Numbered from the stretch's first letter, positions 18,101-27,812 are shown. The stretch is DNA of 64,000 nt from Butyrivibrio fibrisolvens 16/4 (GCA_000209815.1 FP929036.1:807658-871657), one strand, 5' to 3'. Notes: generated from the letters alone by a model not told the origin. Program-made: numbers and translations.

Positions 18101-19558
18101 ATGTATTATATCGGAGTTGATTTAGGAACTTCTGCAGTTAAGCTACTCCTGATGTCAGGGGATGGCACGATTGCAAAAATTGTTTCAAAAGAATATGACC
18201 TCAGCTTCCCACATCCAGGTTGGTCTGAGCAGAAGCCAGAGGACTGGTGGACTCAGGTAATCGCTGGTATTAAGGAGCTTACTTCAGAGGTTGATAAGAC
18301 TTTAGTGGCAGGTATTTCATTCGGTGGTCAGATGCACGGTCTTGTAACACTTGATGCTGATGACAATGTTATTCGACCAGCAATCCTTTGGAATGATGGT
18401 CGTACAGGAAAAGAGACAGAGTACCTTAACAACGTAATCGGAAAGGACAAGCTTTCTCAGTACACTGCAAACATTGCATTCGCTGGTTTCACAGCTCCAA
18501 AGATTCTTTGGATGCAGGAAAACGAGCCAGAACTTTGGAAGCAGGTTTCCAAGATTATGCTTCCTAAGGATTACATCGCTTACAAGCTTTCAGGTAGCTT
18601 CTGTACAGATTATTCAGATGCCAGTGGTATGCTTCTTTTAGATGTTAAGAACCGTTGCTGGAGCAAAGAGATGATGGATATCTGCAAGGTATCAGAGTCT
18701 CAGCTTCCAAAGCTTTATGAGAGCTACGAGGTAGTAGGTACAATCAAGCCTGAGGTAGCTGCAGAGCTTGGCTTTACAAATGATGTTAAGATTATCGCAG
18801 GTGCTGGCGACAATGCTGCAGCAGCTGTTGGTACAGGTACAGTTGGAGAGGGCAAGTGCAACCTTTCAATTGGTACATCTGGTACAATCTTCATCTCTAG
18901 CAAGAACTTTACAGTTGACCCTGCAAACGCACTTCACTCATTTGATCACGCTGATGGTGGCTATCATCTTATGGGATGTATGCTTTCAGCTGCTTCTTGC
19001 AACAAGTGGTGGATGGATGAAATCCTTAAGACAAAGGATTATCCAGCAGAGCAGGCAGGCATCAAGAATCTTGGTGAGAACCGTGTATTCTATCTTCCAT
19101 ACCTTATGGGAGAGCGTAGCCCACACAACAACCCAGACGCACGCGCTATGTTCATCGGCATGTCTATGGATACAACACGTGAGGATATGACCCAGGCTGT
19201 TCTTGAAGGCGTTGCTTTTGGCCTTCGTGATTCTCTAGAGGTTGCACGTTCACAGGGCATCGTAATTGAGCGTTCTAAGATTTGCGGTGGTGGAGCTAAG
19301 TCGCCATTATGGCAGCAGATTATCGCTTCAGTTATGAATCTTAAGCTTGATATCCTTGAAAACGAGGAAGGACCAGGACTTGGTGGTGCTATCCTTGCAG
19401 CAGTAGGCTGTGGCGAGTACGCATCAGTTGAAGAGGCTTGCGACAAGCTCGTAAAGGTTAAGACTACTGTTGAGCCTGATCCAGAATTAATTCGTAAATA
19501 CGAAGAGAGATATCAGGAGTTCAAGAAGCTTTATCCAACAGTAAAGACATTATTCTAA
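18101..19558 (+). CDS. xylB: Xylulokinase
   Basis: The 485-residue FGGY kinase has the N-terminal ATP/sugar motif (GVDLGTSAVKLLLM), the xylulose-type segment (ISFGGQMHGLVTLD) with the catalytic Asp in ILWNDGRT, and the C-terminal FGGY region (GGGAKSPLWQQIIA). It phosphorylates D-xylulose to xylulose 5-phosphate, which enters the pentose phosphate pathway. It follows the isomerase gene after the 140-base palindromic element, with an AGGAGATT ribosome site. A terminator follows. Confidence 0.93.
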   Translation: MYYIGVDLGTSAVKLLLMSGDGTIAKIVSKEYDLSFPHPGWSEQKPEDWWTQVIAGIKELTSEVDKTLVAGISFGGQMHGLVTLDADDNVIRPAILWNDGRTGKETEYLNNVIGKDKLSQYTANIAFAGFTAPKILWMQENEPELWKQVSKIMLPKDYIAYKLSGSFCTDYSDASGMLLLDVKNRCWSKEMMDICKVSESQLPKLYESYEVVGTIKPEVAAELGFTNDVKIIAGAGDNAAAAVGTGTVGEGKCNLSIGTSGTIFISSKNFTVDPANALHSFDHADGGYHLMGCMLSAASCNKWWMDEILKTKDYPAEQAGIKNLGENRVFYLPYLMGERSPHNNPDARAMFIGMSMDTTREDMTQAVLEGVAFGLRDSLEVARSQGIVIERSKICGGGAKSPLWQQIIASVMNLKLDILENEEGPGLGGAILAAVGCGEYASVEEACDKLVKVKTTVEPDPELIRKYEERYQEFKKLYPTVKTLF

Positions 19559-19594
19559 TTTTAAAGTGTAAATCAAAATAGAATTCTAATATAT

Positions 19595-19640
19595 AAAAAG
19601 ATTCTGTAACCTAAAATAATTGGGTGCAGAATCTTTTTTT
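19595..19640 (+). terminator. Intrinsic terminator after xylB
   Basis: AAAAAGATTCTG (19595-19606) pairs with CAGAATCTTTTT (19627-19638), and more T residues follow. A flanking A run may let it also act on the other strand. Confidence 0.85.
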
Positions 19641-20060
19641 ATATATTTTCTACAAGAAGTTATACAGAAAAAATCTAACCTAAAAACTTCCTCACTTGAG
19701 TATTAAATAGAAAATCTAGTAATTTGAATGGAAAAGTCAATAGCACAATTTTGCTATCGCAATAGCAAAATAATACTAATTGAGCATTTTGTTGATTATC
19801 TTTGATTAAACGCTCAAATAACCACCTGCTAAAACCCTCAAAATCCCCTAAATGATGATTAGGTTGACTGAAAATACTCACTTAATGTCGCAAAACATTG
19901 AAAGTTGTGTGCTTTTTACAAAATATTCAACAGAAAAATCACTAAGATTTACAAAAATCAAATAATTTCGTCAATTATATTGACCAGAGTACACTTATGA
20001 ATTAATGTGTTAACAACGTTAAGTAATTAACTCTTGAAACACAATTTCTGGAGAGAAGGT
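19641..20060. other. Intergenic region with hairpin and possible operator
   Basis: No gene is seen in these 420 A/T-rich bases. A perfect 10-bp hairpin (ATTTTGCTAT / ATAGCAAAAT, 4-base loop) lies at 19748-19771. Near the right end TTAACAACGTTAA (20010-20022) is a small palindrome 38 bases before the ROK regulator start; it could be the operator for autoregulation. The rest shows no structure I can name. Confidence 0.5.
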
Positions 20061-21277
20061 ATGGATAAAATAAAAGAGGTAGCGGGGAACAATACAAACG
20101 ATTTAGTGGAGATGAATCGTTCAGCTATTGTTAGAATACTCCAGCAGACTGATGGTTGCTCCAGGGCAGATATAGCAAAAATGACCGGCCTGACACAAGC
20201 ATCCGTTACAAAAATAGTTGCAGTTCTCATTGAAATGGGAATTGTTTCTGAAGTGGGATTTGTCAGGGGCAGTGGCAATCGTCGGTCCATTGGGCTTAGA
20301 TTAAATGCAGAAGAGAATCTGGTTATTGGGGTAAAGTTTTCAAGGCACGTTTTTTCAATCGGGGTTTTTGATATTTGTGGAAAAAATTACACGAAGCAGG
20401 AAACAGAATTTGGTTTAGATGAATTTGCAGAAGATGTTTTAGCTGAAATGAAAAACAAATTCATGAACTGCTTAATAAATACAAAAACATTGTTGCAATT
20501 GGAATGGCAGTACCTGGGCCTTATTTAAGAAAAGAAGGTCGAATAGCCATGGTAACAAGGATGCCAAGCTGGCATGATGTAAATTTTATAGATGAGTTCC
20601 AAAACGAATTTGATAAGCCATTTTTTATCGAGCAGGATGCTAATGCGGGTGCACTTGCTGAATGGTGGTTTGGAAATCATGGAAGACCATTAAATTCACT
20701 TACCTACTTCCTTGTGGGAGAGGGAGTTGGTTCAGGGATAGTTGATCACGACAGATTGTTGCTTGGAAATTTAGGCATAGCAAGTGAGATAGGACACATC
20801 AGCATAGATGTAAATGGACCAGCTTGTGAGTGCGGAAACAGAGGCTGCTTGGAGCTGTATTGCTCAGCTACAGCAATGCTGAAGAAAGCAAAAAAGCTTC
20901 TTCCTGAAATCTTTCAGGAAGAAATCACAAATAGATGGGAAGCATGCAATAAAGTTTTTATTGCTGCAAAGGAGGGTAATGAGAAAGCTCTCAAATTGGT
21001 AGATGAAATAGCGGAGTACATAGGCTATGGCTGCGTAACATTAATTAATGGTTATGATCCAGAAATCATAGTAATTGGCGACAGCATTTCTCAGGGAGGA
21101 AATCTTTTGCTTCCAACAATAAACAGGATTGTGAAGGAGCGGATTTTACCAGAAATCAGCAGTAGGGTGCAGATAAAAATATCTGAGCTTACAATCGACC
21201 CTACACTTTACGGTGCAGCTGCGATAGCAACTGACAAAATGCTTAGGAAACCAAGCGAGTATCTAGTTAGAAAATAG
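20061..21277 (+). CDS. ROK family transcription regulator (XylR/NagC type, frameshifted)
   Basis: The ATG at 20061 follows a GGAGAGAAGG ribosome site. The N-terminus has a winged helix-turn-helix (CSRADIAKMTGLTQASVTKIV). The rest is a ROK domain with the ExDAN sugar region (FIEQDANAGALAEWW) and the zinc motif CECGNRGCLE. The frame breaks in an A run near 20456-20459; one extra A restores a normal protein of about 405 residues. ROK regulators of this layout repress sugar genes until the sugar binds. Its place between xylB and the sugar transporter suggests that it controls this island. Confidence 0.88.
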
Positions 21278-21316
21278 AGCTTGTTTTAGGTAATAAAAGG
21301 GAGGAAATATTATACT

Positions 21317-22854
21317 ATGGAGCGCAATTCTTATATCCTTCAGATGCAAGGGATTACGAAAGAATTTCCAGGTGTACGAGCGTTGGATGATGTAAATCTC
21401 AATGTTCACACCGGTTCCATTCACGCAATTTGTGGTGAAAACGGAGCAGGAAAATCCACGCTGATGAAGGTTCTATCAGGTGTTTACCCATATGGTACCT
21501 ACGATGGGAAAATCATATATATGGGCCAGGAAATGAAATTCAAAAACATCAAAGAATCCGAACATGCAGGCATTGCAATTATTCATCAGGAATTGACAAT
21601 GATTCCTGAGCTTTCAATCACAGAGAATATTTTCATGGGAAATGAAATTACTCATAAGGGATTGATAAATTGGACAGAGGAGAGGGCCAAAACAAGTGAA
21701 ATTCTAAAAAAAGTAGGACTAACAATTAACCCAGACACATTAATAAAGCACTTGGGTGTTGGTCAGCAGCAGCTGGTAGAAATTGCAAAGGCCTTATCAA
21801 AAAATGTAAAGCTTTTGATTTTGGATGAGCCAACTTCAGCATTGAATGAAGCAGATTCAGCAAATCTTTTAGAGTTGATGAAGGGGCTTAGAGATAAGGG
21901 AATCACTTGTATTATGATTTCCCACAAATTAAACGAAATAGCAGAGGTATCTGATGCTGTAACTGTTATCCGTGATGGACATACAGTAGAAAGCTATGAT
22001 GTGGAGGCTGGAAAGGTGGATGAGGACCAAATCATCAAATCAATGGTTGGCCGTTCAATCGAAAACAGATATCCAGAGCATGAGCCAAAGATTGGGGATG
22101 TTATTTTCGAGGTAAGAAATTGGTGCATCGAAGATCCAGAGGTTGCAGGCAGAATGGTTTGCAAGAACTCAAGCTTCAATGTAAGGGCTGGTGAAATTGT
22201 TGGATTCGCAGGCCTTATGGGTGCAGGCAGAACAGAGCTGATGCGTTCTATATTTGGTAAAAATTATGGTATCTACAGGAGTGGAACCATAAAGATTAAA
22301 GGCAGGGAGGTAAGGCTAAATTCAGTTGAACAGGCAATCAAAAATGGAATTGCCTATGTGCCAGAGGATAGAAAAACTTAGGTCTGAATCTCCTTGATTC
22401 AATCAGAAAAACAGTCGTTTCAGCAGACCTTGATAAGATTACAAAGGGTGGACTTTTAAGTCCTGATATGGAGCAGTCAGCTGCCGAGGAATACAGAAAG
22501 TCTTTAAAGATTAAAACATCAAGTATTGATGTTGGAGTTACAACTCTTTCAGGTGGAAATCAGCAGAAGGTTGTCCTTTCAAAATGGATGTTTACTGAGC
22601 CTGATATTTTGATTTTGGATGAGCCTACTCGAGGAATAGACGTAGGCGCCAAATATGAAATCTACAAGCTGATTCATCAATTAGCGGATCAGGGAAAAGC
22701 AGTAATTCTTGTTTCTTCAGAGCTTCCAGAGCTTCTTGGAATGGCAGATAGAATTTACACAATTTTCGAGGGCACAATCACTGGTGAGATGATGAGCTAT
22801 GAAGCAAATCAGGAAAGCTTAATGAAGAAGATGACAATCACATCAAACTCTTAA
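21317..22854 (+). CDS. mmsA: Multiple-monosaccharide ABC transporter ATPase (GguA/MmsA type, frameshifted)
   Basis: This is a double ABC ATPase of the sugar type. The first half has Walker [10 protein letters not shown], signature [12 protein letters not shown] and Walker [12 protein letters not shown]. The second has the usual degenerate Walker A (GLMGAGRTE), signature LSGGNQQK and [12 protein letters not shown]. The frame stops at 22379-22381 after PEDRKT. One added T at the T pair there makes it continue as LGLNLLDSI and on to the second half. The full length is about 512 residues, normal for GguA/XylG. It powers the permease encoded next. Confidence 0.92.
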
Positions 22855-22893
22855 ATAAAAGATGTTTGATATTTTGAAAGGAAGGATAAATTT

Positions 22894-24096
22894 ATGAAAT
22901 ATATAAAACAGGTATTGGGGGGGGATCTTCGCCAATACACAATGGTAGTTGCGTTAGGTTTATTGATACTTATTTTTAATGTTATTTCAGATGGAAGAAT
23001 GCTTACATCATCAAACTTTCAGAATCTGTTATCTGGTAATGCATATGTCCTTGTGCTTGCACTTGGAATGCTTATGGTAATAGTAATTGGACAGATTGAT
23101 TTGTCGGTTGGTTCTGTAGCGGGCTTCGCCGGAATGGTAATGGCACTGGTGGCCAAGAACTACAATTTGCCTTGGTGGGTAGCGGTTCTAATTGCTCTTG
23201 CTATTGGTATTCTAGCCGGTGCTTGGCACGGCTTCTTCCTGTCACAGCTTGGAATTCCAGGCTTCATCACAACACTTGGTGGCATGATGATTTTCCGTGG
23301 TGGTGTAATTTGGATTTCTCGTTCAATCTCAGTTCCAGCTCCAGAAGAGCTCAAGTGGTTCGGCGCTGGCTACTTACCTGAATGGGGACCTTCATTTACA
23401 GGAATGAACAATTCTACACTCGTTCTTGGACTTATTGGAATTGTATGTTTTGCAGTTGGTCAGATTCGTAAATACAATCGCTCAAAGAACTCCCCGGTTG
23501 GTGTAACCCCACTTTGGGCTGTAGTAGTAAGAATCATTCTTATGACTGCACTTATTGGATATTTCACATACCTTTTCGGTTCAGGACGAGTTGGAACATC
23601 ATTCCCTGTACCAGGACTTATACTTTTGCTTTTAACAATTATCTACCACATCATTACACAGTGCACAAAGTTTGGTCGCCACGTATATGCTGTTGGTGGT
23701 AACAAGGCGGCAGCAGCTTTATCTGGTGTAAATGTAAAGAGAACTTATTTCCTTACAATGATGAACATGTCTTTCCTTGCTGCAGTTGCAGGTATCCTTT
23801 TCGTAGGACGTTCAACAGCGGCAGGCCCAGCAGATGGTACTTCATGGGAGATGGATGCTATCGCTTCTGTATTCATCGGTGGTGCGGCAGTATCAGGTGG
23901 TGTTGGTACAATCCTTGCCACTATCGTTGGTGGTATGGTAATGGCAGTACTTAACAATGGACTTATGCTTATGGGTGTTGGTGCCGATAAGACACAGGTT
24001 ATCAAGGGCTTCGTACTTCTTGCAGCAGTAGCCTTTGATGTATATAACAAAAAGAACGGAAAGAGTTCTATCATCGGTAGAATTTTTTCAAAATAA
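22894..24096 (+). CDS. mmsB: Multiple-monosaccharide ABC transporter permease (GguB type)
   Basis: The 400-residue protein has ten or more hydrophobic segments and the sugar-permease signatures GQIDLSVGSVAGF, PGFITTLGGMMIFRG and YAVGGNKAAAALSGV. Its length of about 400 residues, longer than the RbsC type (about 320), matches the XylH/GguB group. A GAAAGGAAGG ribosome site lies before the ATG. It works with the ATPase before it and the binding protein after it. Confidence 0.92.
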   Translation: MKYIKQVLGGDLRQYTMVVALGLLILIFNVISDGRMLTSSNFQNLLSGNAYVLVLALGMLMVIVIGQIDLSVGSVAGFAGMVMALVAKNYNLPWWVAVLIALAIGILAGAWHGFFLSQLGIPGFITTLGGMMIFRGGVIWISRSISVPAPEELKWFGAGYLPEWGPSFTGMNNSTLVLGLIGIVCFAVGQIRKYNRSKNSPVGVTPLWAVVVRIILMTALIGYFTYLFGSGRVGTSFPVPGLILLLLTIIYHIITQCTKFGRHVYAVGGNKAAAALSGVNVKRTYFLTMMNMSFLAAVAGILFVGRSTAAGPADGTSWEMDAIASVFIGGAAVSGGVGTILATIVGGMVMAVLNNGLMLMGVGADKTQVIKGFVLLAAVAFDVYNKKNGKSSIIGRIFSK

Positions 24097-24115
24097 AAAC
24101 TAGGAGGATGTATTT

Positions 24116-25267
24116 ATGAAAAGAAGAACACTTTTATCTATGGCGATGGTAGCAACAATGGCGCTTGCTACATTCACCGGATGTGGGGGAAGTAGAGAGG
24201 GGGCTGCTCCAACAGAAACAGCTGCCGAGACTACAGAAACAACTGAGACAACTGACACAACAGAGGCAACATCAGAGGAGTCATTCCCAGGCTTTGAAGA
24301 TGGAGCAACAATTGGTGTTTCTCTCCCATGGCTTGGAACTCAGAACTGGAAAGAGGCTGAGGAAATGTTTACAGCACAGCTTGAGGAGGCAGGCTACAAG
24401 CCAATCGTTCAGGCAGCAGACCAGAAGGTTACTCAGCAGCAACAGCAGATTGAGTCTATGATTGAGAACGGTGCAAAGGTTATCGTTGTAGGACCTGTTG
24501 ATGGTTCACAGCTTGGTGCTGTGCTTGAGCAGGCTAAGGAAGCTGGCGTATATGTAATCGGCTATGACCGTCTTCTTGAAAACACATCAGGTGTTGATGG
24601 TGTAGTACAGTTTGGATCTGTAAAGACTGGTGAGCTTCAGGCTCAGGCTCTTTTACAGGGACTTGAGGAGAAGAAGGGTGAGGCTCCATACAACATCGAG
24701 CTTTTCGGTGGTGGCCCTGCTGATCCTAACGCTCCAAACTTCTTCACAGGTGCTATGTCAGTTTTACAGCCAAAGATTGATGACGGAACACTTGTAGTTG
24801 TTTCTGGTCAGACAGATTTCACACAGTGTGCAACTGTTGATTGGGACAATGCTAAGGCACAGTCAAGAATGGATTCACTTCTTGCAGGTAACTACTCAGA
24901 CAAGGAAATCGATGGTGTTCTTTCACCTAACGATGGTATCGCTCGTGCAATCATCACATCATGCGAGAACGCTGGCCAGGATATTCCTGTAGTATCTGGT
25001 CTTGATGCTGAGAACGAGTCAGTTGAGTGGGTATGGTCAGGACGTCAGTACTCTACAGTTGCAAAGCCAACTCAGGACCTTGTAGCTAAGACAATCGAAA
25101 TCATCGATTCTCTTAAGGCTGGCAATGGTATGCCTGCAACAGATGTAGAAGTAGATAACGGTGTAAAGAATGTTCGTGTATACGAATTACCACCTGTAGT
25201 TGTTACAAAAGACAACGCAAAGGAAGTATTTGCAAACGACCCTTCAAGATTAGAGCTTTTGAAATAA
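24116..25267 (+). CDS. chvE: ChvE-type monosaccharide-binding lipoprotein
   Basis: A lipoprotein signal (lipobox FTGC near residue 22) is followed by a Thr/Glu-rich spacer and a type I periplasmic binding fold: GVSLPWLGTQNWKEAEEMF, QQIESMIENGAKVIVVGPVD, FGSVKTGELQ and VVSGLDAENESVEW. The family binds several aldoses, such as xylose, arabinose, glucose and galactose. The protein hands sugar to the GguAB-type membrane complex. Codon use is strongly biased, as expected for an abundant protein. A terminator follows at 25290. Confidence 0.92.
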   Translation: MKRRTLLSMAMVATMALATFTGCGGSREGAAPTETAAETTETTETTDTTEATSEESFPGFEDGATIGVSLPWLGTQNWKEAEEMFTAQLEEAGYKPIVQAADQKVTQQQQQIESMIENGAKVIVVGPVDGSQLGAVLEQAKEAGVYVIGYDRLLENTSGVDGVVQFGSVKTGELQAQALLQGLEEKKGEAPYNIELFGGGPADPNAPNFFTGAMSVLQPKIDDGTLVVVSGQTDFTQCATVDWDNAKAQSRMDSLLAGNYSDKEIDGVLSPNDGIARAIITSCENAGQDIPVVSGLDAENESVEWVWSGRQYSTVAKPTQDLVAKTIEIIDSLKAGNGMPATDVEVDNGVKNVRVYELPPVVVTKDNAKEVFANDPSRLELLK

Positions 25268-25289
25268 TATATTTTAGGTTATCATTTAT

Positions 25290-25320
25290 GGGCAGGATTT
25301 CTATAGTCCTGCCCCTTTTA
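25290..25320 (+). terminator. Intrinsic terminator after sugar-binding protein
   Basis: A perfect 8-bp stem (GGGCAGGA / TCCTGCCC) with a 9-base loop is followed by CTTTTA. It ends the transporter transcript. Confidence 0.85.
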
Positions 25321-25380
25321 TAATTGGGGCCAGATTAGACTTCTTGTAGAACTTTTAATTTACTAGATAAGGGAGACAGC

Positions 25381-26181
25381 ATGAATTACAAAATAGTGTT
25401 TAGTGACATTGATGGAACGCTTTTAAACAGCAATCATAGAATGTCAGAAAATACCGAAAATGCCATTAAGAATTTGAAGCGTCAGGGCATTCCATTTGTC
25501 ATAGTGACAGCCAGAGGACCATCTGGAGTTTATCCTATTTTTCGAAGATATAATTTTGTGGCTCCTATCATTTGCTACAGTGGGGCATTGATTTTGGGAG
25601 AGGATGGAGAAATTATTTTTTCGAAAGGTATCAGCAAGTCTACTGTTTCAAGTCTGATAAAGGTCATAACAGAAGAAGGCTGGGATTGTACTTGGAATGT
25701 GTATACTTTGGATGATTGGATTGTAAATGACAAATCAGATGAGAGAGTCATCATAGAGGAAAACATAGTAGAGGTTCAGTCTACGAAGGGAAGTGTTGAT
25801 GATATTCCAAATGGCATGGAAATTGGTAAATTCCTTTGTATGTGCAACCCTAATGAGATTGATGAAATCGAAGGGGTTCTCAAGACAAAATATCCATCCC
25901 TTTCTATTGTTAAGTCATCAGATATCCTCCTTGAGGTGATGGAAAAGGGAGTAAACAAGGGAATTGCAGTAGAAATGTTCTGCGATAAATTAAATATTAA
26001 TAAAAATGATGCAGTCGCCTTCGGAGACCATTATAATGATAGTGAGATGTTAAAAACTGTTGGCACACCATTTTTGATGGAAAATGCTCCAGAAGATATG
26101 AAAGCAGATTTTAACATCACTTCAAGCAACGATGAAGAAGGTGTTTTTAAAGCATTAAAAAAGATAGGGTTACTAGATTAA
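25381..26181 (+). CDS. Cof-type HAD phosphatase
   Basis: The 266-residue protein has HAD motif I (SDIDGTLLNSNHRMS), motif II (VIVTARG), and motif IV (VAFGDHYNDSEML) with Lys from the KGIAV region, plus the IIB cap of the Cof family. These enzymes remove phosphate from sugar phosphates, FMN or PLP. Its place between the sugar transporter and the sugar isomerase favours a sugar-phosphate substrate, but this is inference. An AAGGGAGA ribosome site precedes the ATG. Confidence 0.9.
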   Translation: MNYKIVFSDIDGTLLNSNHRMSENTENAIKNLKRQGIPFVIVTARGPSGVYPIFRRYNFVAPIICYSGALILGEDGEIIFSKGISKSTVSSLIKVITEEGWDCTWNVYTLDDWIVNDKSDERVIIEENIVEVQSTKGSVDDIPNGMEIGKFLCMCNPNEIDEIEGVLKTKYPSLSIVKSSDILLEVMEKGVNKGIAVEMFCDKLNINKNDAVAFGDHYNDSEMLKTVGTPFLMENAPEDMKADFNITSSNDEEGVFKALKKIGLLD

Positions 26182-26211
26182 TTCAACACTAGTAGATAGG
26201 GGGAATCTGCT

Positions 26212-27444
26212 ATGGGTAAATACGAACTAGACACACCTGAAAACAAAGCCTTTGTCAGAGAAATGAGGAATAGTCTGTTGTCCTTTGGACATCAGTTCCC
26301 TTCTCCTGGCGGAGGCTCTTATTATTTAGGGGATGATGGCACTCCTTGGAAGGATAGACCTAGAGAGACCTGGATAACAAGTAGAATGGCGCATGTATAT
26401 TCTCTTGGGGTAATGCTAGGTCATGAGGGCAGTGAGGCATTGGCGGATGCTGCTATAAAAGGACTCTTGGGAGAATTGTATGACGATGATCACGGAGGAT
26501 GGTATGCAGGAATAACCTCTGATGGAGAGTATCTGCCAAACAAGCAATGCTATGCACACGCTTTTGTGATACTGGCGGCTACCTCTGCCTATCTTGCAAA
26601 GCGACCAAAGGCAAAAGAGCTTTTAAAAGCTGCTATAGCTGCATATGATGCTCATTTCTGGGAGGGGGACAAAGGACTATCTGTTGATACCTGGAATACA
26701 GAATTTACAAAGCTTGATGATTATCGTGGGATGAATGCCAATATGCACTCGGTTGAGGCTTTTCTTGCAGTGGCTGATGCACTTGAGGATGAAAATTATC
26801 GAATCCGAGCTGGCAGAATTATCACATTTATGATTGGTTGGGCCAAGGACAATGACTATAGGATTCCGGAGCATTTTACCAGCGATTGGATACCAGATTT
26901 GGAATGCAATAAGGATAAGCCTGATGATAATTTCAAGCCTTATGGTGCTACACCAGGTCATGGAATAGAGTGGGCTAGGCTGATTGTACAGTGGGCGATT
27001 TCCACCTATGGTACTGATAATGAAAATGTGGCGGATTATATTAGAATCGCTGAGAAGCTATATAATCGGGCTATAGAAGATGGTTGGAATGTGGACGGCG
27101 CACCTGGAATATGCTATACCACAGACTGGAATGGCAAACCTATAGTTCACGATAGAATGCATTGGACATTGGCTGAGGCAATTAATACTTCCGCAGTACT
27201 CTTTAGAGTGACAGGAAATGAAAAATACAAGGAAGATTACGCGGCATTTATGGAATATCTAGATACCTGTGTATACGATCATGAGACTGGTTCATGGTTC
27301 CATCAGTTGGATGAAAACAATCAGCTTCTTACTACTGTATGGCCTGGTAAATCAGATATTTATCATGCTCTGCAGGCGACAATGATTCCATATAATGAAA
27401 TGGTGGGAGTATCTATTGCGACGGCAATAAGTAGAAATATGTAG
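26212..27444 (+). CDS. AGE-superfamily aldose-ketose isomerase (YihS/mannose isomerase-like)
   Basis: The 410-residue (alpha/alpha)6-barrel protein closely follows the YihS pattern: WITSRMAHVYSLG, HGGWYAGITSDGEYL, MNANMHSVEAFLAV, ATPGHGIEWARL and a C-terminal SDIYHALQA. The His residues in the last three motifs match the catalytic set of this family. Members interconvert mannose, glucose and fructose, or sulfoquinovose and its ketose. No sulfoquinovose genes are seen nearby, so a mannose/lyxose-type role is more likely. It lies 30 bases after the HAD gene and probably shares its transcript. A terminator follows. Confidence 0.88.
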   Translation: MGKYELDTPENKAFVREMRNSLLSFGHQFPSPGGGSYYLGDDGTPWKDRPRETWITSRMAHVYSLGVMLGHEGSEALADAAIKGLLGELYDDDHGGWYAGITSDGEYLPNKQCYAHAFVILAATSAYLAKRPKAKELLKAAIAAYDAHFWEGDKGLSVDTWNTEFTKLDDYRGMNANMHSVEAFLAVADALEDENYRIRAGRIITFMIGWAKDNDYRIPEHFTSDWIPDLECNKDKPDDNFKPYGATPGHGIEWARLIVQWAISTYGTDNENVADYIRIAEKLYNRAIEDGWNVDGAPGICYTTDWNGKPIVHDRMHWTLAEAINTSAVLFRVTGNEKYKEDYAAFMEYLDTCVYDHETGSWFHQLDENNQLLTTVWPGKSDIYHALQATMIPYNEMVGVSIATAISRNM

Positions 27445-27448
27445 GCAC

Positions 27449-27478
27449 AAAAAAAGCATCGCTATTTGCGATGCTTTT
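27449..27478. terminator. Bidirectional terminator between isomerase and tRNA-Glu
   Basis: AAAAGCATCGC pairs with GCGATGCTTTT around a short TATTT loop, with A residues on the left and T residues on the right. It can end both the plus-strand isomerase transcript and the minus-strand tRNA. Confidence 0.85.
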
Positions 27479-27480
27479 AG

Positions 27481-27552
27481 CAGTTCCTAGCGGAATCGAA
27501 CCGCTGTTTTCGCCGTGAGAGGGCGACGTCTTAACCGCTTGACCAAGGAACC
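27481..27552 (-). tRNA. tRNA-Glu (anticodon CTC)
   Basis: On the minus strand a 72-base cloverleaf is seen. It has acceptor GGTTCCT with AGGAACT (first pair G-U), a D-arm with GGTCAAGCGGTTAAGAC, anticodon stem TCGCC/GGCGA with loop CTCTCAC, and T-arm AGCGG-TTCGATT-CCGCT. The anticodon CTC reads GAG. The discriminator is G and no CCA is encoded. A terminator follows directly. Confidence 0.93.
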
Positions 27553-27714
27553 ATATTTGCTGTCGTTTAAGTGTTTGCCTCAGCGACAAGACATATATTA
27601 CTATGCTTTTATTCATTCGTCAATAGAAAAACACTATTTTTTATATTCAGAATTATTTGAAAAGTATGACAATAACTATCAATACCTAAGCCTAAAATCT
27701 ACAGTAAATTTTCA

Positions 27715-27757
27715 CAACGAATATATAATTTTCGTTGATAGTTTTGTGCAAAACTAT
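27715..27757 (+). promoter_or_regulatory. Palindromes upstream of glgC
   Basis: CAACGAA (27715-27721) and TTCGTTG (27731-27737) form an inverted repeat. Directly after it, 27738-27757 is a perfect 20-base palindrome (ATAGTTTTG, TG centre, CAAAACTAT). They lie 56-98 bases before the glgC ATG and are good candidates for operator sites. Confidence 0.5.
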
Positions 27758-27812
27758 TAGAATAATAAGTAAGAGAATGTAATGTTATTTTTTGATGAGG
27801 GAGGAATAATAT

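Noticed and set aside
22370-22470. Programmed frameshifting in the sugar ATPase gene
   Set aside because: The break lies in a short T run with no heptamer slip site or stimulatory structure seen, and the same kind of break occurs in many unrelated genes here; sequence error is simpler.
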